Shown: positions 50,274 through 57,949 of the stretch, piece after piece
Layout of the letters: each line of letters opens with the position of its first letter
Numbering within the stretch: the stretch's first letter is position 1
DNA from: Pseudarthrobacter sp. NamE5
Lineage (GTDB): Bacteria > Actinomycetota > Actinomycetes > Actinomycetales > Micrococcaceae
Length of the DNA: 64,000 nt
Assembly: GCF_005796225.1 (NCBI RefSeq)
Contig: NZ_VAHO01000009.1
Span: 62,001 to 126,000, forward strand
Direction: 5' to 3'
Translations under genes and position numbers: made by a program
Notes under the pieces: model-generated
Seen by the model: only the letters and a program-made list of their open reading frames with translations
Told to the model about the DNA's origin: nothing
Databases searched by the model: none

Positions 50274-51053
50274 TCAGGCTGCTGAACCGGCGGTGCGGCG
50301 GCGGACCAGGTAGGTACCCCCGGCTGCTGCTGCCAGTACCAGGCCACCGCCCAGGGCGAGGGCCCCGGCGTCAGTGCCGCCGGTCTCCTGGGCAACTCCG
50401 GTATCCGCCCCGCCCGCAGGCATCTTCATCTGGCCGGCCGTCAAGGTGCCGCACAGGGCGGGCGAGGTGGCGGCCAGCGGAAGCTCCGGAACCAGGTCGG
50501 ACTTCGCGGCCTGGCCTGCCGGGCTCAGCGTGGCCGGGTCAAGGCCGTGGACAACCACCACTGCGGTGCCTGCCTGGAGGGCGGCCTTGGTTTCGGCGTT
50601 CAGTTCGAAGGTGCGGTCGATGGTGTACGCGGCGCCCTGTCCGGCGACCTTGAGGTCGAGCCCGGCTGCGGGGCTGGTGTCACCGCTGGTGGAGAGGGTG
50701 GTCACAATACCGCCGTAGCCCGGCGCGCCCTCGGTGGTGGAGATGACCTGGTCGCCGTCCTTGTCGGCCGAGGGTGCCGGGCAGACGCCCTGCGCGCCGC
50801 CGTGGATGTGCTGGACGTGCGGGTAGGGGGCATCCATGAAGGTTGCGGCCAGGCCGGAAACCTTCAGGACGGCGTGGGCCTGGTTGCCCGTGACATCCAC
50901 AGTGATGGTGCCGGTGGCCGAGCTGCCGTTGATCTGGCCCAGCGTCGACTGGTAGTGGTCGGCACCGTCGTGGGCCATGGCGGGAGCACCGGAAAGCGCA
51001 AGGGCGCCCAGGGCGAGGGTTGGTACGGCAAGGAAGCGAAGTGTCTTGTTCAT
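50274..51053 (-). CDS. CHRD domain surface protein with C-terminal anchor
   Basis: 259 residues. A signal peptide (ending near AMA), then a CHRD domain (about 30-215; ATFMDAPYPHVQHIHGGAQGVCP, VVVHGLDP), a Gly/Asp-rich linker with AQETGG, one membrane helix and RRR. The end resembles a sortase-recognised tail, and a class F sortase gene follows 18 bases later, so it is a likely sortase substrate. CHRD domains are of unknown biochemical role; the His-rich motif suggests metal binding. Confidence 0.83.
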   Translation of the reverse strand: MNKTLRFLAVPTLALGALALSGAPAMAHDGADHYQSTLGQINGSSATGTITVDVTGNQAHAVLKVSGLAATFMDAPYPHVQHIHGGAQGVCPAPSADKDGDQVISTTEGAPGYGGIVTTLSTSGDTSPAAGLDLKVAGQGAAYTIDRTFELNAETKAALQAGTAVVVVHGLDPATLSPAGQAAKSDLVPELPLAATSPALCGTLTAGQMKMPAGGADTGVAQETGGTDAGALALGGGLVLAAAAGGTYLVRRRTAGSAA

Positions 51054-51284
51054 CGGAAAGCAGTCTCCTCATACACGTGACGTTCGTCCCAGATGAGGGA
51101 CATGGGTGCTTCGGAGACAACGCTGTTAAGGATGGGAGAAATGTGAAACAGGGCACATGCGGGGTGCTCTCTGGCAGGGATTACTGGCTCCCGCGGCGGA
51201 AAGCACCGCCTGTAGGATGGATCAAAGGTGCGCCGGGAAGTCTGGTCGGCATAGTTTTGTCGACCCCACAGTGCAGGAGCCTTT

Positions 51285-52637
51285 ATGAAACATCCTTCGT
51301 CCTCCGTCCCGCCGTCGAATTCCCGAAAGTCCGCGGTGTTTTCCCGCGGCAGTTACGCCGAAGCCCTCCGGATCGGGGAGATCCTCCGTAAGGAAACGGT
51401 CGGTGGCGCCCTGCTGGTGGCTGCAGCGGTGATTGCCCTCGTCTGGGCCAACTCGCCGGCGTCGGACAGCTACTTTGCCCTCCGCGATTTCAAGGTGGGC
51501 TACGAGCCCTGGCACCTCGAACTGAGCCTCGGCGCCTGGGCAGCCGACGGGTTGTTGGCCATCTTCTTCTTCCTGGTGGGCCTTGAGCTTAAGCGCGAAT
51601 TCGTGGCTGGGGACCTGCGGCAGATCAGCAAATCGATAGTTCCCGTCGCCGCGGCTGTAGGCGGCGTAGTGGTTCCGGCATTGATCTACGCGGTGATCAA
51701 CCTGGCCAGCCCGGAAACCCTGCGCGGCTGGGCCATTCCCACCGCCACGGACATCGCTTTTGCGGTGGCGGTCCTTGCCATCATCGGCTCCCACCTGCCC
51801 AGCGCGCTGCGGATTTTCCTGCTGACCCTGGCCGTGGTGGACGACCTCATCGCCATCACCATCATCGCGTTCTTCTACACCAGCGACCTCCACATCACGC
51901 CGCTGCTCCTGGCCCTCATTCCGCTGGCCATCTACGCCTTCCTGGCGCACAGGTACCGCCACTTCTTCGGCATGAAAGCGCCAGCCGCCTGGGTCATCCT
52001 GCTGCCGCTCGGTGTGGTCACCTGGGCATTGGTCCACGCTTCCGGCATTCACGCAACCGTCGCCGGTGTGCTGCTGGGCTTCGCCGTTCCCGTGATCCGC
52101 TCGCAGGCCGCCGGGGGACCTGAAGCGGGGCCGGGGCTGGCTGAGATCTTCGAACACAGGTTCCGGCCCATCTCCGCCGGCATTGCGGTCCCCATCTTCG
52201 CGTTCTTCTCGGCGGGCGTGGCCGTGGGCGGGTGGGAAGGGCTGGGATCAGCTCTTACGGACCCGGTAGCGCTTGGCATCATCGCGGGCCTGGTCCTGGG
52301 CAAGCCTATTGGCATCTTGGGCGTCACATGGCTCCTGACCAAGGCCACCCGAGCTGAGCTGGACAAGTCGTTCAAGTGGGTTGACGTGTTTGGCGTTGCG
52401 CTCCTGGCCGGCATCGGCTTCACGGTGTCCCTGCTGGTGGCCGAGCTGAGCTTCGGGCAGGGGAGCCTGCACGATGACCATGCCAAGGTGGGCATCCTGG
52501 CGGCGTCCCTGTTCGCGGCGCTGCTGGCCGCTGCCGTGCTAACCATGCGTAACCGCCAGTACCGGGCCACGGAAGAGCTGGAGAAGGTGGATGCGGACCA
52601 GGACGGCGTCCCGGACGTCTACCAGGAACGTTCCTGA
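51285..52637 (+). CDS. nhaA: Na+/H+ antiporter NhaA
   Basis: 450 residues with about 12 membrane segments. The family motifs are [37 protein letters not shown] and the ion-binding pair of aspartates in [10 protein letters not shown]. It exchanges cytoplasmic Na+ or Li+ for protons and serves in pH and salt homeostasis. AGGAG lies seven bases before the ATG; TAGGAT at 51213-51218 is a possible -10. The C-terminus adds about 35 hydrophilic residues ([14 protein letters not shown]). Followed by a long inverted repeat. Confidence 0.94.
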   Translation: MKHPSSSVPPSNSRKSAVFSRGSYAEALRIGEILRKETVGGALLVAAAVIALVWANSPASDSYFALRDFKVGYEPWHLELSLGAWAADGLLAIFFFLVGLELKREFVAGDLRQISKSIVPVAAAVGGVVVPALIYAVINLASPETLRGWAIPTATDIAFAVAVLAIIGSHLPSALRIFLLTLAVVDDLIAITIIAFFYTSDLHITPLLLALIPLAIYAFLAHRYRHFFGMKAPAAWVILLPLGVVTWALVHASGIHATVAGVLLGFAVPVIRSQAAGGPEAGPGLAEIFEHRFRPISAGIAVPIFAFFSAGVAVGGWEGLGSALTDPVALGIIAGLVLGKPIGILGVTWLLTKATRAELDKSFKWVDVFGVALLAGIGFTVSLLVAELSFGQGSLHDDHAKVGILAASLFAALLAAAVLTMRNRQYRATEELEKVDADQDGVPDVYQERS

Positions 52638-52642
52638 ACGAA

Positions 52643-52724
52643 CTTCCCCGGGAGTTTTTGTCCAGATATGCCGAGCTCAGGCGAGCTGAAGGCGGCGTAT
52701 CTGGACAAGAACCCCGCGGGGAAG
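52643..52724. terminator. Long imperfect inverted repeat between nhaA and glsB
   Basis: Arms at 52643-52673 and 52693-52724 pair over about 31 positions (both contain TTGTCCAGATA when read inward; CTTCCCC at both ends) around a GAGCTC-containing loop. Lying between convergent genes, it is probably a bidirectional terminator or a palindromic repeat element. Confidence 0.7.
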
Positions 52725-52734
52725 TGCCGGCCGG

Positions 52735-52998
52735 CTAGCGGCGCACTGACCTCCGGCGGCCAACGACTGCCTCGGCGGTGCCTATCAGGAGCACCGCGGC
52801 GATGACAGCCACTATGAAGCCCAGGAAGTTCAGTTCGAAAATGTTCCCTGTGCCCAACAGGGACGCCACCACTCCGCCAATAACTGAGCCAACAAGGCCC
52901 AGCAGGAGAGTGGCGAGCAAGCCAAGGTTCTGCTTGCCCGGCTTGATGAGGCGGGCCAGTGCGCCGATGATCAGGCCGGCAACGATGAAACCAATCAC
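52735..52998 (-). CDS. GlsB/YeaQ/YmgE family stress-response membrane protein
   Basis: 87 residues from GTG 52998 with GAAGGAG six bases upstream. Three membrane segments and the family motifs GFIVAGLIIGALARLIKPG, LLLGLVGSVIGGVVASLLG and FLGFIVAVIAAVLLI. Known as transglycosylase-associated proteins, usually induced by general stress; the function is unknown. The perfect palindrome GTAAGCATGCTTAC with overlapping TACAAT lies 68 bases upstream. Confidence 0.9.
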   Translation of the reverse strand: MIGFIVAGLIIGALARLIKPGKQNLGLLATLLLGLVGSVIGGVVASLLGTGNIFELNFLGFIVAVIAAVLLIGTAEAVVGRRRSVRR

Positions 52999-53065
52999 GG
53001 TGTGCTCCTTCAAGGTGTAACCGGGCTCAGCCCGGACTGCCGCGGGGTGCCGCAATGGATCTATT

Positions 53066-53079
53066 GTAAGCATGCTTAC
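53066..53079 (-). promoter_or_regulatory. Perfect 14-bp palindromic promoter motif upstream of glsB
   Basis: GTAAGCATGCTTAC. On the gene strand the right half continues as TACAAT, a -10 hexamer, 68 bases before the GTG. This is the most symmetrical copy of the motif in the window. Confidence 0.65.
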
Positions 53080-53119
53080 TGTTGTGCCGGTTCCCGTGCC
53101 GGTGCTTGTGCTGGAGCGC

Positions 53120-53344
53120 TCAGGTGGTAGCGAGTGGCCTGGCCGGCTGTTCCGCGTGCCGGATTTCCAGGGCTTCTGGATCCAGCAGCTTCCGGGCGCC
53201 GGTCCTGGCGTCCAGGATCCAGAACAGTTCAAGGTGCGGAACCACGTCCGTCACCCGGCCGCGGTGGAAGAGCTTGCCGTTGTGCCACGCCTCGATCTGG
53301 TCGCCGATCCGGAGCTGGTCCGTGCGAATTCCTTGTGCCTCCAT
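53120..53344 (-). CDS. Small unknown protein, SH3-like barrel predicted
   Basis: 74 residues from ATG 53344, preceded by AGGAGG at six bases. The core RIGDQIEAWHNGKLFHRGRVTDVVPHLELFWILDARTG looks like a short beta-barrel with conserved aromatic residues, then a basic, Pro-rich tail. I do not recognise the family. The gene overlaps no neighbour; downstream lies the glsB promoter region. The strong ribosome site supports expression. Confidence 0.65.
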   Translation of the reverse strand: MEAQGIRTDQLRIGDQIEAWHNGKLFHRGRVTDVVPHLELFWILDARTGARKLLDPEALEIRHAEQPARPLATT

Positions 53345-53505
53345 GATGTGCCTCCTGCTGTTGTATCCCCGTATGCACAGCATGCCGGGGCCAGGTTGCT
53401 GAATTGTTTCAGTGGAGTGTTTTTTCTGTGACCTTTGTTGGTTGCGGCCAGCTCTGCGCACAAACGGAGCCGCGGGAATCACGACGGCGGGCGGCAGCCC
53501 TGGGA

Positions 53506-54291
53506 TCAGGCAGCGGCCGCGCGGCGGGCAGCTGCCACGGCCTCCTTGATGCCGCCGGTCCAGGGTTCGCCGTGGCCCGGCAGGACCAGGGAGGCGCCCG
53601 TCTGCGCAAGCTGGGCCAGCGTCTCCAGGTTCTGCCTGCTGTCCATGGTGGCTGCTCCGGCAACAATCCGCGGACCGGTCCGGCCGGTATACGGGTCAAG
53701 CGTTACCAGGGCGTCGCCGCTGAACAGCACGCCGCGGTCCCGCAGGTACAGGCCGCAGTGGCCGGCGGTGTGGCCGGGGGAGAACACCACTTCCGGATAA
53801 CCCGGCACCGGGAGCGAACGGGGACCGGCCTCGTCGGCCTCCGCAGGAAACAGGGTCACGCCGTCCACGCCCCGCACCCGAAGCGCCCCGGCGGCGGCCA
53901 TCCGCGCAAGAACGGGCAGCCCGCCGGGATGCGCCAGCGAAAAGACGAAGCGTGATTTCTCGTGCCGATACCGGTAGGGGTGGCGGGCGATGAATGAGTC
54001 CCCCGAGTGGACCCATACCGGCACCCCGAACTGGGTGTGCAGCCGATGCGCTAAGCCAAGGTGATCGAAGTGTGCATGCGTCAGGACCAGGGCCTTGATG
54101 TCGTCCAGCGAGTGCCCCAGTCCGCGGAGCGCGGCGTCCAGGGTCTTCCATGACGCCGGCAGCCCGGAGTCCACCAGGGTCAGCCCGTCACGGCTCTCCA
54201 CCAGGTAAAAGTTCACGTACGCCTCGGAAATGCGGTGAACGCCGTCGGCCACTGTGGTGAAAGCAGCCCGGCGCTGCTCTGCCTGCGTCAT
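53506..54291 (-). CDS. MBL fold metallo-hydrolase
   Basis: 261 residues from ATG 54291. The metallo-beta-lactamase motif THAHFDHLG gives the first zinc ligands; SPGHTAGHCGLYL, LFSGDAL and VLPGHGEPW supply the others. Glyoxalase II-like layout. The substrate is unknown. The start overlaps the stop of the upstream unknown gene (ATGA). It is the last gene of an operon led by a zinc alcohol dehydrogenase, so a role in aldehyde or thioester detoxification is possible. Confidence 0.88.
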   Translation of the reverse strand: MTQAEQRRAAFTTVADGVHRISEAYVNFYLVESRDGLTLVDSGLPASWKTLDAALRGLGHSLDDIKALVLTHAHFDHLGLAHRLHTQFGVPVWVHSGDSFIARHPYRYRHEKSRFVFSLAHPGGLPVLARMAAAGALRVRGVDGVTLFPAEADEAGPRSLPVPGYPEVVFSPGHTAGHCGLYLRDRGVLFSGDALVTLDPYTGRTGPRIVAGAATMDSRQNLETLAQLAQTGASLVLPGHGEPWTGGIKEAVAAARRAAAA

Positions 54292-54878
54292 TTCCGCCCC
54301 GAAGCGCGCCGTGCCAGTGCCCGCACCGCTGTCACTGCCCCGAGTCCTGCCAGCACCCACGGTCCGCCCACAAGAATGGGGTCGATCCACTGGTGGTTGA
54401 CGTCAGCCCGCTTGCTGCCGAACCTTGAGCGCAGCCCATGCCGGGCAGGTTCGCTGAGGACGCCGGTCTCGGTGACAGGGTTGTCGGGACGGAGGGTGGC
54501 GAGGGAGCGCAGGTGGTGTTCCCAGGCGTTCACGCGGTCCGCGGCGATCAGCAGCAGCCAGTGGGCTGCCCTTCCCTCGCTGTACTTGTAGGCGTACTTC
54601 CGGATGGCCCCGGAAACCCCTGCAGGTGGAGTGGAGGTGCCGAAAACGGGGGTCACGAAAGCATGCTCGATCGACTTCTCGCGGGGCCGGGACTCCGGCT
54701 GGCGCTCCGGAAAATCCCAGTGCGCGCCGGTCTGGATGCCCGGCTGCTCGCGCGGAAACGAGGGCCGGTCCGCAGGGTCGAGGTCCACGCCCCACCCGGG
54801 GATCCTGGCGCGCAGCGTCTCCGCCAATTCCATCGGGGTGCGCTTTTCGGCGACGTACGGGGTAGGTGTTTCGGTCAT
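54288..54878 (-). CDS. Unknown protein with C-terminal membrane helix
   Basis: 196 residues from ATG 54878 with GGGAAGG upstream. The N-terminal part is polar with many Pro and Arg (GVDLDPADRPSFPREQPG), then a conserved-looking section (AIRKYAYKYSEGRAAHWLLLIAADRVNAWEHHL) and a single C-terminal membrane segment (ILVGGPWVLAGLGAVTAVRAL). Family not recognised. It is encoded between the dehydrogenase and the MBL hydrolase with overlapping or near-contiguous ends, so all three are probably made together. Confidence 0.72.
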   Translation of the reverse strand: MTETPTPYVAEKRTPMELAETLRARIPGWGVDLDPADRPSFPREQPGIQTGAHWDFPERQPESRPREKSIEHAFVTPVFGTSTPPAGVSGAIRKYAYKYSEGRAAHWLLLIAADRVNAWEHHLRSLATLRPDNPVTETGVLSEPARHGLRSRFGSKRADVNHQWIDPILVGGPWVLAGLGAVTAVRALARRASGRK

Positions 54879-54892
54879 GACGGCCTTCCCTT

Positions 54893-56041
54893 TCACGATG
54901 CGCTGGAGACGATGAGGGGCTTGATGCAGCCATCAAGCTTTGCAGAGAACATGTGGTAGCCCTCTTCGATGTGCTCCAGCGGAATGCGGTGCGTCACAAT
55001 GTCGCTGGGCTTGAGGTACCCGTTGCGGATGTGCTCGAACAGGCGCGGCCACTGGCGCTTCACCGGGCACTGGTTCATCCGGAGCGTCAGCCCCTTATTC
55101 ACGGCGTCACCGAATTTCACAGCGCTGAAGATGGGGCCGTACGCGCCCACCACGGACACGGTGCCGCCCTTCCGCACGGAATCGATGGCCCAGTTCAGGG
55201 CCACCGCCGATCCGCCCTGCAGTTTCAGCTTGGTTCCGGTCACCTGCTGGAGGAAGTTGCCGTCAGCTTCGGCGCCCACAGCATCAATCACGACGTCGGC
55301 GCCCAGGTAGTCGGTTGCCTTCTTCAGGTGCACCACAATGTCGTCGTACTCGGCGAAGTTGTACGTTTCCGCATGGGCAAAGCTCCCGGCCTTGTCGAGC
55401 CGGTACTCGAGGTGGTCGATCACGATCACCCGCCCGGCGCCCATGAGCCACGCGGATTTGGCCGCGAACAGGCCCACCGGCCCGGCGCCGAACACCACCA
55501 CGGTGTCACCCTCGACGATGTCGCCCAGTTGTGCGCCGAAATAACCGGTGGGCAGCGCATCGGTGAGCAGCACCGCATCCTCTTCGTCCATCCAGTCCGG
55601 GATCTTGGTGGGCCCCACGTCCGCGAAGGGAACCCGGACGAATTCCGCCTGGCCGCCGTCGTAACCCCCGCAGGTGTGGGAGTAACCGTAGATGCCGCCG
55701 ACCGCCGTCGCGTTCGGATTCACGTTGTGGCAGTTGGAGAACAGGCCGCGCGAGCAGAACCAGCACGAACCGCAGTACACGTTGAACGGGACCATCACCC
55801 GGTCGCCCACGGCCAGGTTCTGCACCGACGGGCCAACCTCATGCACCACGCCCACGAACTCGTGTCCGAACGTCATCCCCACCCGGGTGTCCGGCATCAT
55901 GCCGTGGTAGAGGTGCAGGTCCGAACCGCAGATCGCCCCGGTGGTGACCCGGACAATCGCGTCGTTGGGGTGTTCGATCCGGGGCATGTCTTTTTCTTCG
56001 ACCCTGATCTTGTACGGGCCGCGGTAAACCATCGCTCGCAT
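54893..56041 (-). CDS. Zinc-dependent alcohol dehydrogenase (formaldehyde dehydrogenase-like)
   Basis: 382 residues. GroES-like domain with catalytic zinc ligands in AICGSDLHLYHG and GHEFVG, the structural zinc cysteines in YCGSCWFCSRGLFSNC, and the Rossmann motif VVFGAGPVGLFAA. The overall pattern (long insert near SHTCGGYDGGQAEFVRVP) is that of the glutathione-independent formaldehyde dehydrogenase/FdhA-like group. It oxidises an alcohol or aldehyde with NAD+. First gene of a three-gene operon. Confidence 0.87.
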   Translation of the reverse strand: MRAMVYRGPYKIRVEEKDMPRIEHPNDAIVRVTTGAICGSDLHLYHGMMPDTRVGMTFGHEFVGVVHEVGPSVQNLAVGDRVMVPFNVYCGSCWFCSRGLFSNCHNVNPNATAVGGIYGYSHTCGGYDGGQAEFVRVPFADVGPTKIPDWMDEEDAVLLTDALPTGYFGAQLGDIVEGDTVVVFGAGPVGLFAAKSAWLMGAGRVIVIDHLEYRLDKAGSFAHAETYNFAEYDDIVVHLKKATDYLGADVVIDAVGAEADGNFLQQVTGTKLKLQGGSAVALNWAIDSVRKGGTVSVVGAYGPIFSAVKFGDAVNKGLTLRMNQCPVKRQWPRLFEHIRNGYLKPSDIVTHRIPLEHIEEGYHMFSAKLDGCIKPLIVSSAS

Positions 56042-56261
56042 GAATGCCGCCTTGTGGTTTTGCTGTCAGTGCAGGTCCCGTTGGTGCCGGAACCACCCCT
56101 TTGCTTGAGGCCCACCGCCAGCCCTACGCTTCCATTTCCCACTGCCGGGGTCAAGGGTTCAGCCCCTGCGTAGCCAGGAGGGGAGGCCGCGATGGTTAGG
56201 GCGTCCGACGGCGGGTAGGGACAAAGGTGACAAGGTCACCAAACCAAGGGGGAGCGGAAGC

Positions 56262-56822
56262 ATGTCCCGGGAAATGCATACGGCACGCGGCTCCTCGGGT
56301 GCCGGAGCTCTGGACGAGGGCGGCGCACCGGCCGCGGCGCCCGCCTTCCTCTTCGGGATGGGGGTGGGCGGCTTCGTGGACGGCATCGTCCTGCACCAAC
56401 TGCTGCAGTGGCACCACATGCTCAGCCACACCGACAGCGGGAATACCAAGACCGTGGCCGGGCTGGAACTGAACACCCTGGCGGACGGACTGTTCCACAG
56501 CGCCATGTGGGTGCTGGTGGTGGCGGCGGCCGTCCTCGCCATCCGCGCCCGGCAACAGGGCAGGCTGTCCCCGGGCTGGAGCTTCCACTGCGGGCTGGTG
56601 CTCGCGGGCTGGGGTGTCTTCAACATTGTTGAGGGTCTGGTCAACCACCAGTTGCTGGAGATCCACCACGTGCGGGATGACCTCGGCGGGCCCCTGGCCT
56701 GGGATCTCGGCTTCCTGGCTCTTAGTGCGGTGCTGGTGGTAGCTGGATGGTTCTTATACCGGCATGGCAAACGACTGGAAAAACCGGCTGCCATGGGTCA
56801 GGATAGTAAGCATGCTGATTAA
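56262..56822 (+). CDS. DUF2243 membrane protein
   Basis: 186 residues, four membrane segments. Family motifs: FLFGMGVGGFVDGIVLHQLLQWHHMLSH and WGVFNIVEGLVNHQLLEIHHVRDD, with conserved histidines inside the membrane. GGGGGAGCGGA lies upstream of the ATG. The function is unknown; DUF2243 genes often accompany oxidase and stress genes. Its last codons contain the palindromic motif that appears to drive the manganese catalase gene. Confidence 0.87.
   Translation: MSREMHTARGSSGAGALDEGGAPAAAPAFLFGMGVGGFVDGIVLHQLLQWHHMLSHTDSGNTKTVAGLELNTLADGLFHSAMWVLVVAAAVLAIRARQQGRLSPGWSFHCGLVLAGWGVFNIVEGLVNHQLLEIHHVRDDLGGPLAWDLGFLALSAVLVVAGWFLYRHGKRLEKPAAMGQDSKHAD
56806..56819 (+). promoter_or_regulatory. Palindromic promoter motif upstream of manganese catalase
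   Basis: GTAAGCATGCTGAT lies inside the last codons of the DUF2243 gene and continues into ATTAAAT, a -10-like stretch, 64 bases before the catalase ATG. Confidence 0.5.
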
Positions 56823-56882
56823 ATCGGCAACCGGAACAGATCATTCCACCCAATCCCTATGTGAGCTCGAGAGGACATACTC

Positions 56883-57767
56883 ATGGTTTTCTTTCACAAG
56901 CAGGAACTGCAGTACAAAGCCACCCCGGACAAGCCGGACGCCGTTTACGCCCGCAAGCTGCAGGAGGTGCTCGGCGGCCAGTACGGCGAGATCACCGTGG
57001 CCATGCAGTACTCCTTCCAGGCCTGGAACGCCCACATGCCCGGCAAGTACCGGGACATGCTCTTCGGCATCGGCGCGGAGGAATTCGGCCATGTGGAGAT
57101 GCTGGCCACCATGATCGCCCAGCTGCTGGAGAAGGCTCCGCTCGGCATCACTGAGGACGCCGTCCAGTCCGATCCCACCGTGGCGGCCATCGTGGGCGGG
57201 ACCGATGTCCAGTCGGCCATCGTGGCAGGCGCCGGTGTCCGCCCGGTGGACAGCAACGGCAACCCCTGGCAGGGCAGTTACGTTACGGCCAGCGGCAACA
57301 TGCTGGCCGATTTCTGGGCCAATGCCAACGCGGAGATGCAGGGCCGGCTGCAGGTGGCCCGGCTCTATCACATGACCGATGACCACGGCATCCGGGACAT
57401 GCTTTCCTTCCTGCTTGCCAGGGACACCATGCACCAGAACCAGTGGATCGCCGCGGCCAAGGAACTTCAGGAGGAGGGCAAGGAGAACTTCCCGGTTCCC
57501 AGCAACTTCCCGCTCAATAAGGAGATGCGGGACGTCGCCTACCAGTACCGGAACTTCTCCGACGGCCAGGCTGCCGCGGAAGGCTCCTGGGCGAAGGGCC
57601 CCACCCCGGACGGGCTGGGCGAATTCAGCTACGTTGCAGAGCCGGACTCCACCGTGCCCATGCCGCCGCCCACGCACCCCGACTCACGCTTCTACGGCAC
57701 CACCGAACTGCCGAACACCATGGAGAAAGCAGCCGGCACCATCCAGGACAAGCTGCACAAGGAATAG
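56883..57767 (+). CDS. Manganese catalase
   Basis: 294 residues from ATG 56883 with GAGAGGA seven bases upstream. Dimanganese catalase fold: ligand Glu/His motifs in GGQYGEITVAMQYSFQAW, GIGAEEFGHVEML and the later ARLYHMTDDHGIRDMLSFLLARDTMHQNQW. Metal ligands are therefore complete. It splits hydrogen peroxide without haem. It follows DUF2243 by 60 bases and has its own candidate promoter. Mn supply could come from the ABC importer near the left edge. Confidence 0.93.
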   Translation: MVFFHKQELQYKATPDKPDAVYARKLQEVLGGQYGEITVAMQYSFQAWNAHMPGKYRDMLFGIGAEEFGHVEMLATMIAQLLEKAPLGITEDAVQSDPTVAAIVGGTDVQSAIVAGAGVRPVDSNGNPWQGSYVTASGNMLADFWANANAEMQGRLQVARLYHMTDDHGIRDMLSFLLARDTMHQNQWIAAAKELQEEGKENFPVPSNFPLNKEMRDVAYQYRNFSDGQAAAEGSWAKGPTPDGLGEFSYVAEPDSTVPMPPPTHPDSRFYGTTELPNTMEKAAGTIQDKLHKE

Positions 57768-57800
57768 CTTCAGGACGCGCAACGCGTCTACGACCCGCTA

Positions 57801-57840
57801 AAGCGCTGGCGCTGCCGGAATTCCGGCAGCGCCAGCGCTT
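57801..57840. terminator. Perfect 40-bp palindrome terminator after manganese catalase
   Basis: The two 20-base halves (57801-57820 starting AAGCGCTGGCGC; 57821-57840) are exact reverse complements, giving a stem closed at GGAATTCC and followed by a T run. Very strong intrinsic terminator. Confidence 0.9.
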
Positions 57841-57887
57841 TTGTGCGTCGGGATGCATGTCCTGCGTCGCAGGACAGTGCGCCGGGG

Positions 57888-57942
57888 GAGATGACGACGA
57901 CGGCCCCCGCCTAAGTGGGGCCCGTCGTCGTAATCTCCTCCT
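57888..57942. terminator. Second terminator, facing ctaD
   Basis: GGAGATGACGACGACGG pairs with CCCGTCGTCGTAATCTCC with one mismatch, around a C/G-rich loop, directly before the ctaD stop codon. Shares the ACGACGG stem core. A smaller hairpin (TGTCCTGC/GCAGGACA, 57858-57876) sits between the two. Confidence 0.75.
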
Positions 57943-57949
57943 TGGAGCG

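Noticed and set aside
54655-54670. AAGCATGC inside the unknown gene at 54288-54878
   Set aside because: It lies within coding sequence, lacks the -10-like extension and is not 60-70 bases before a start.
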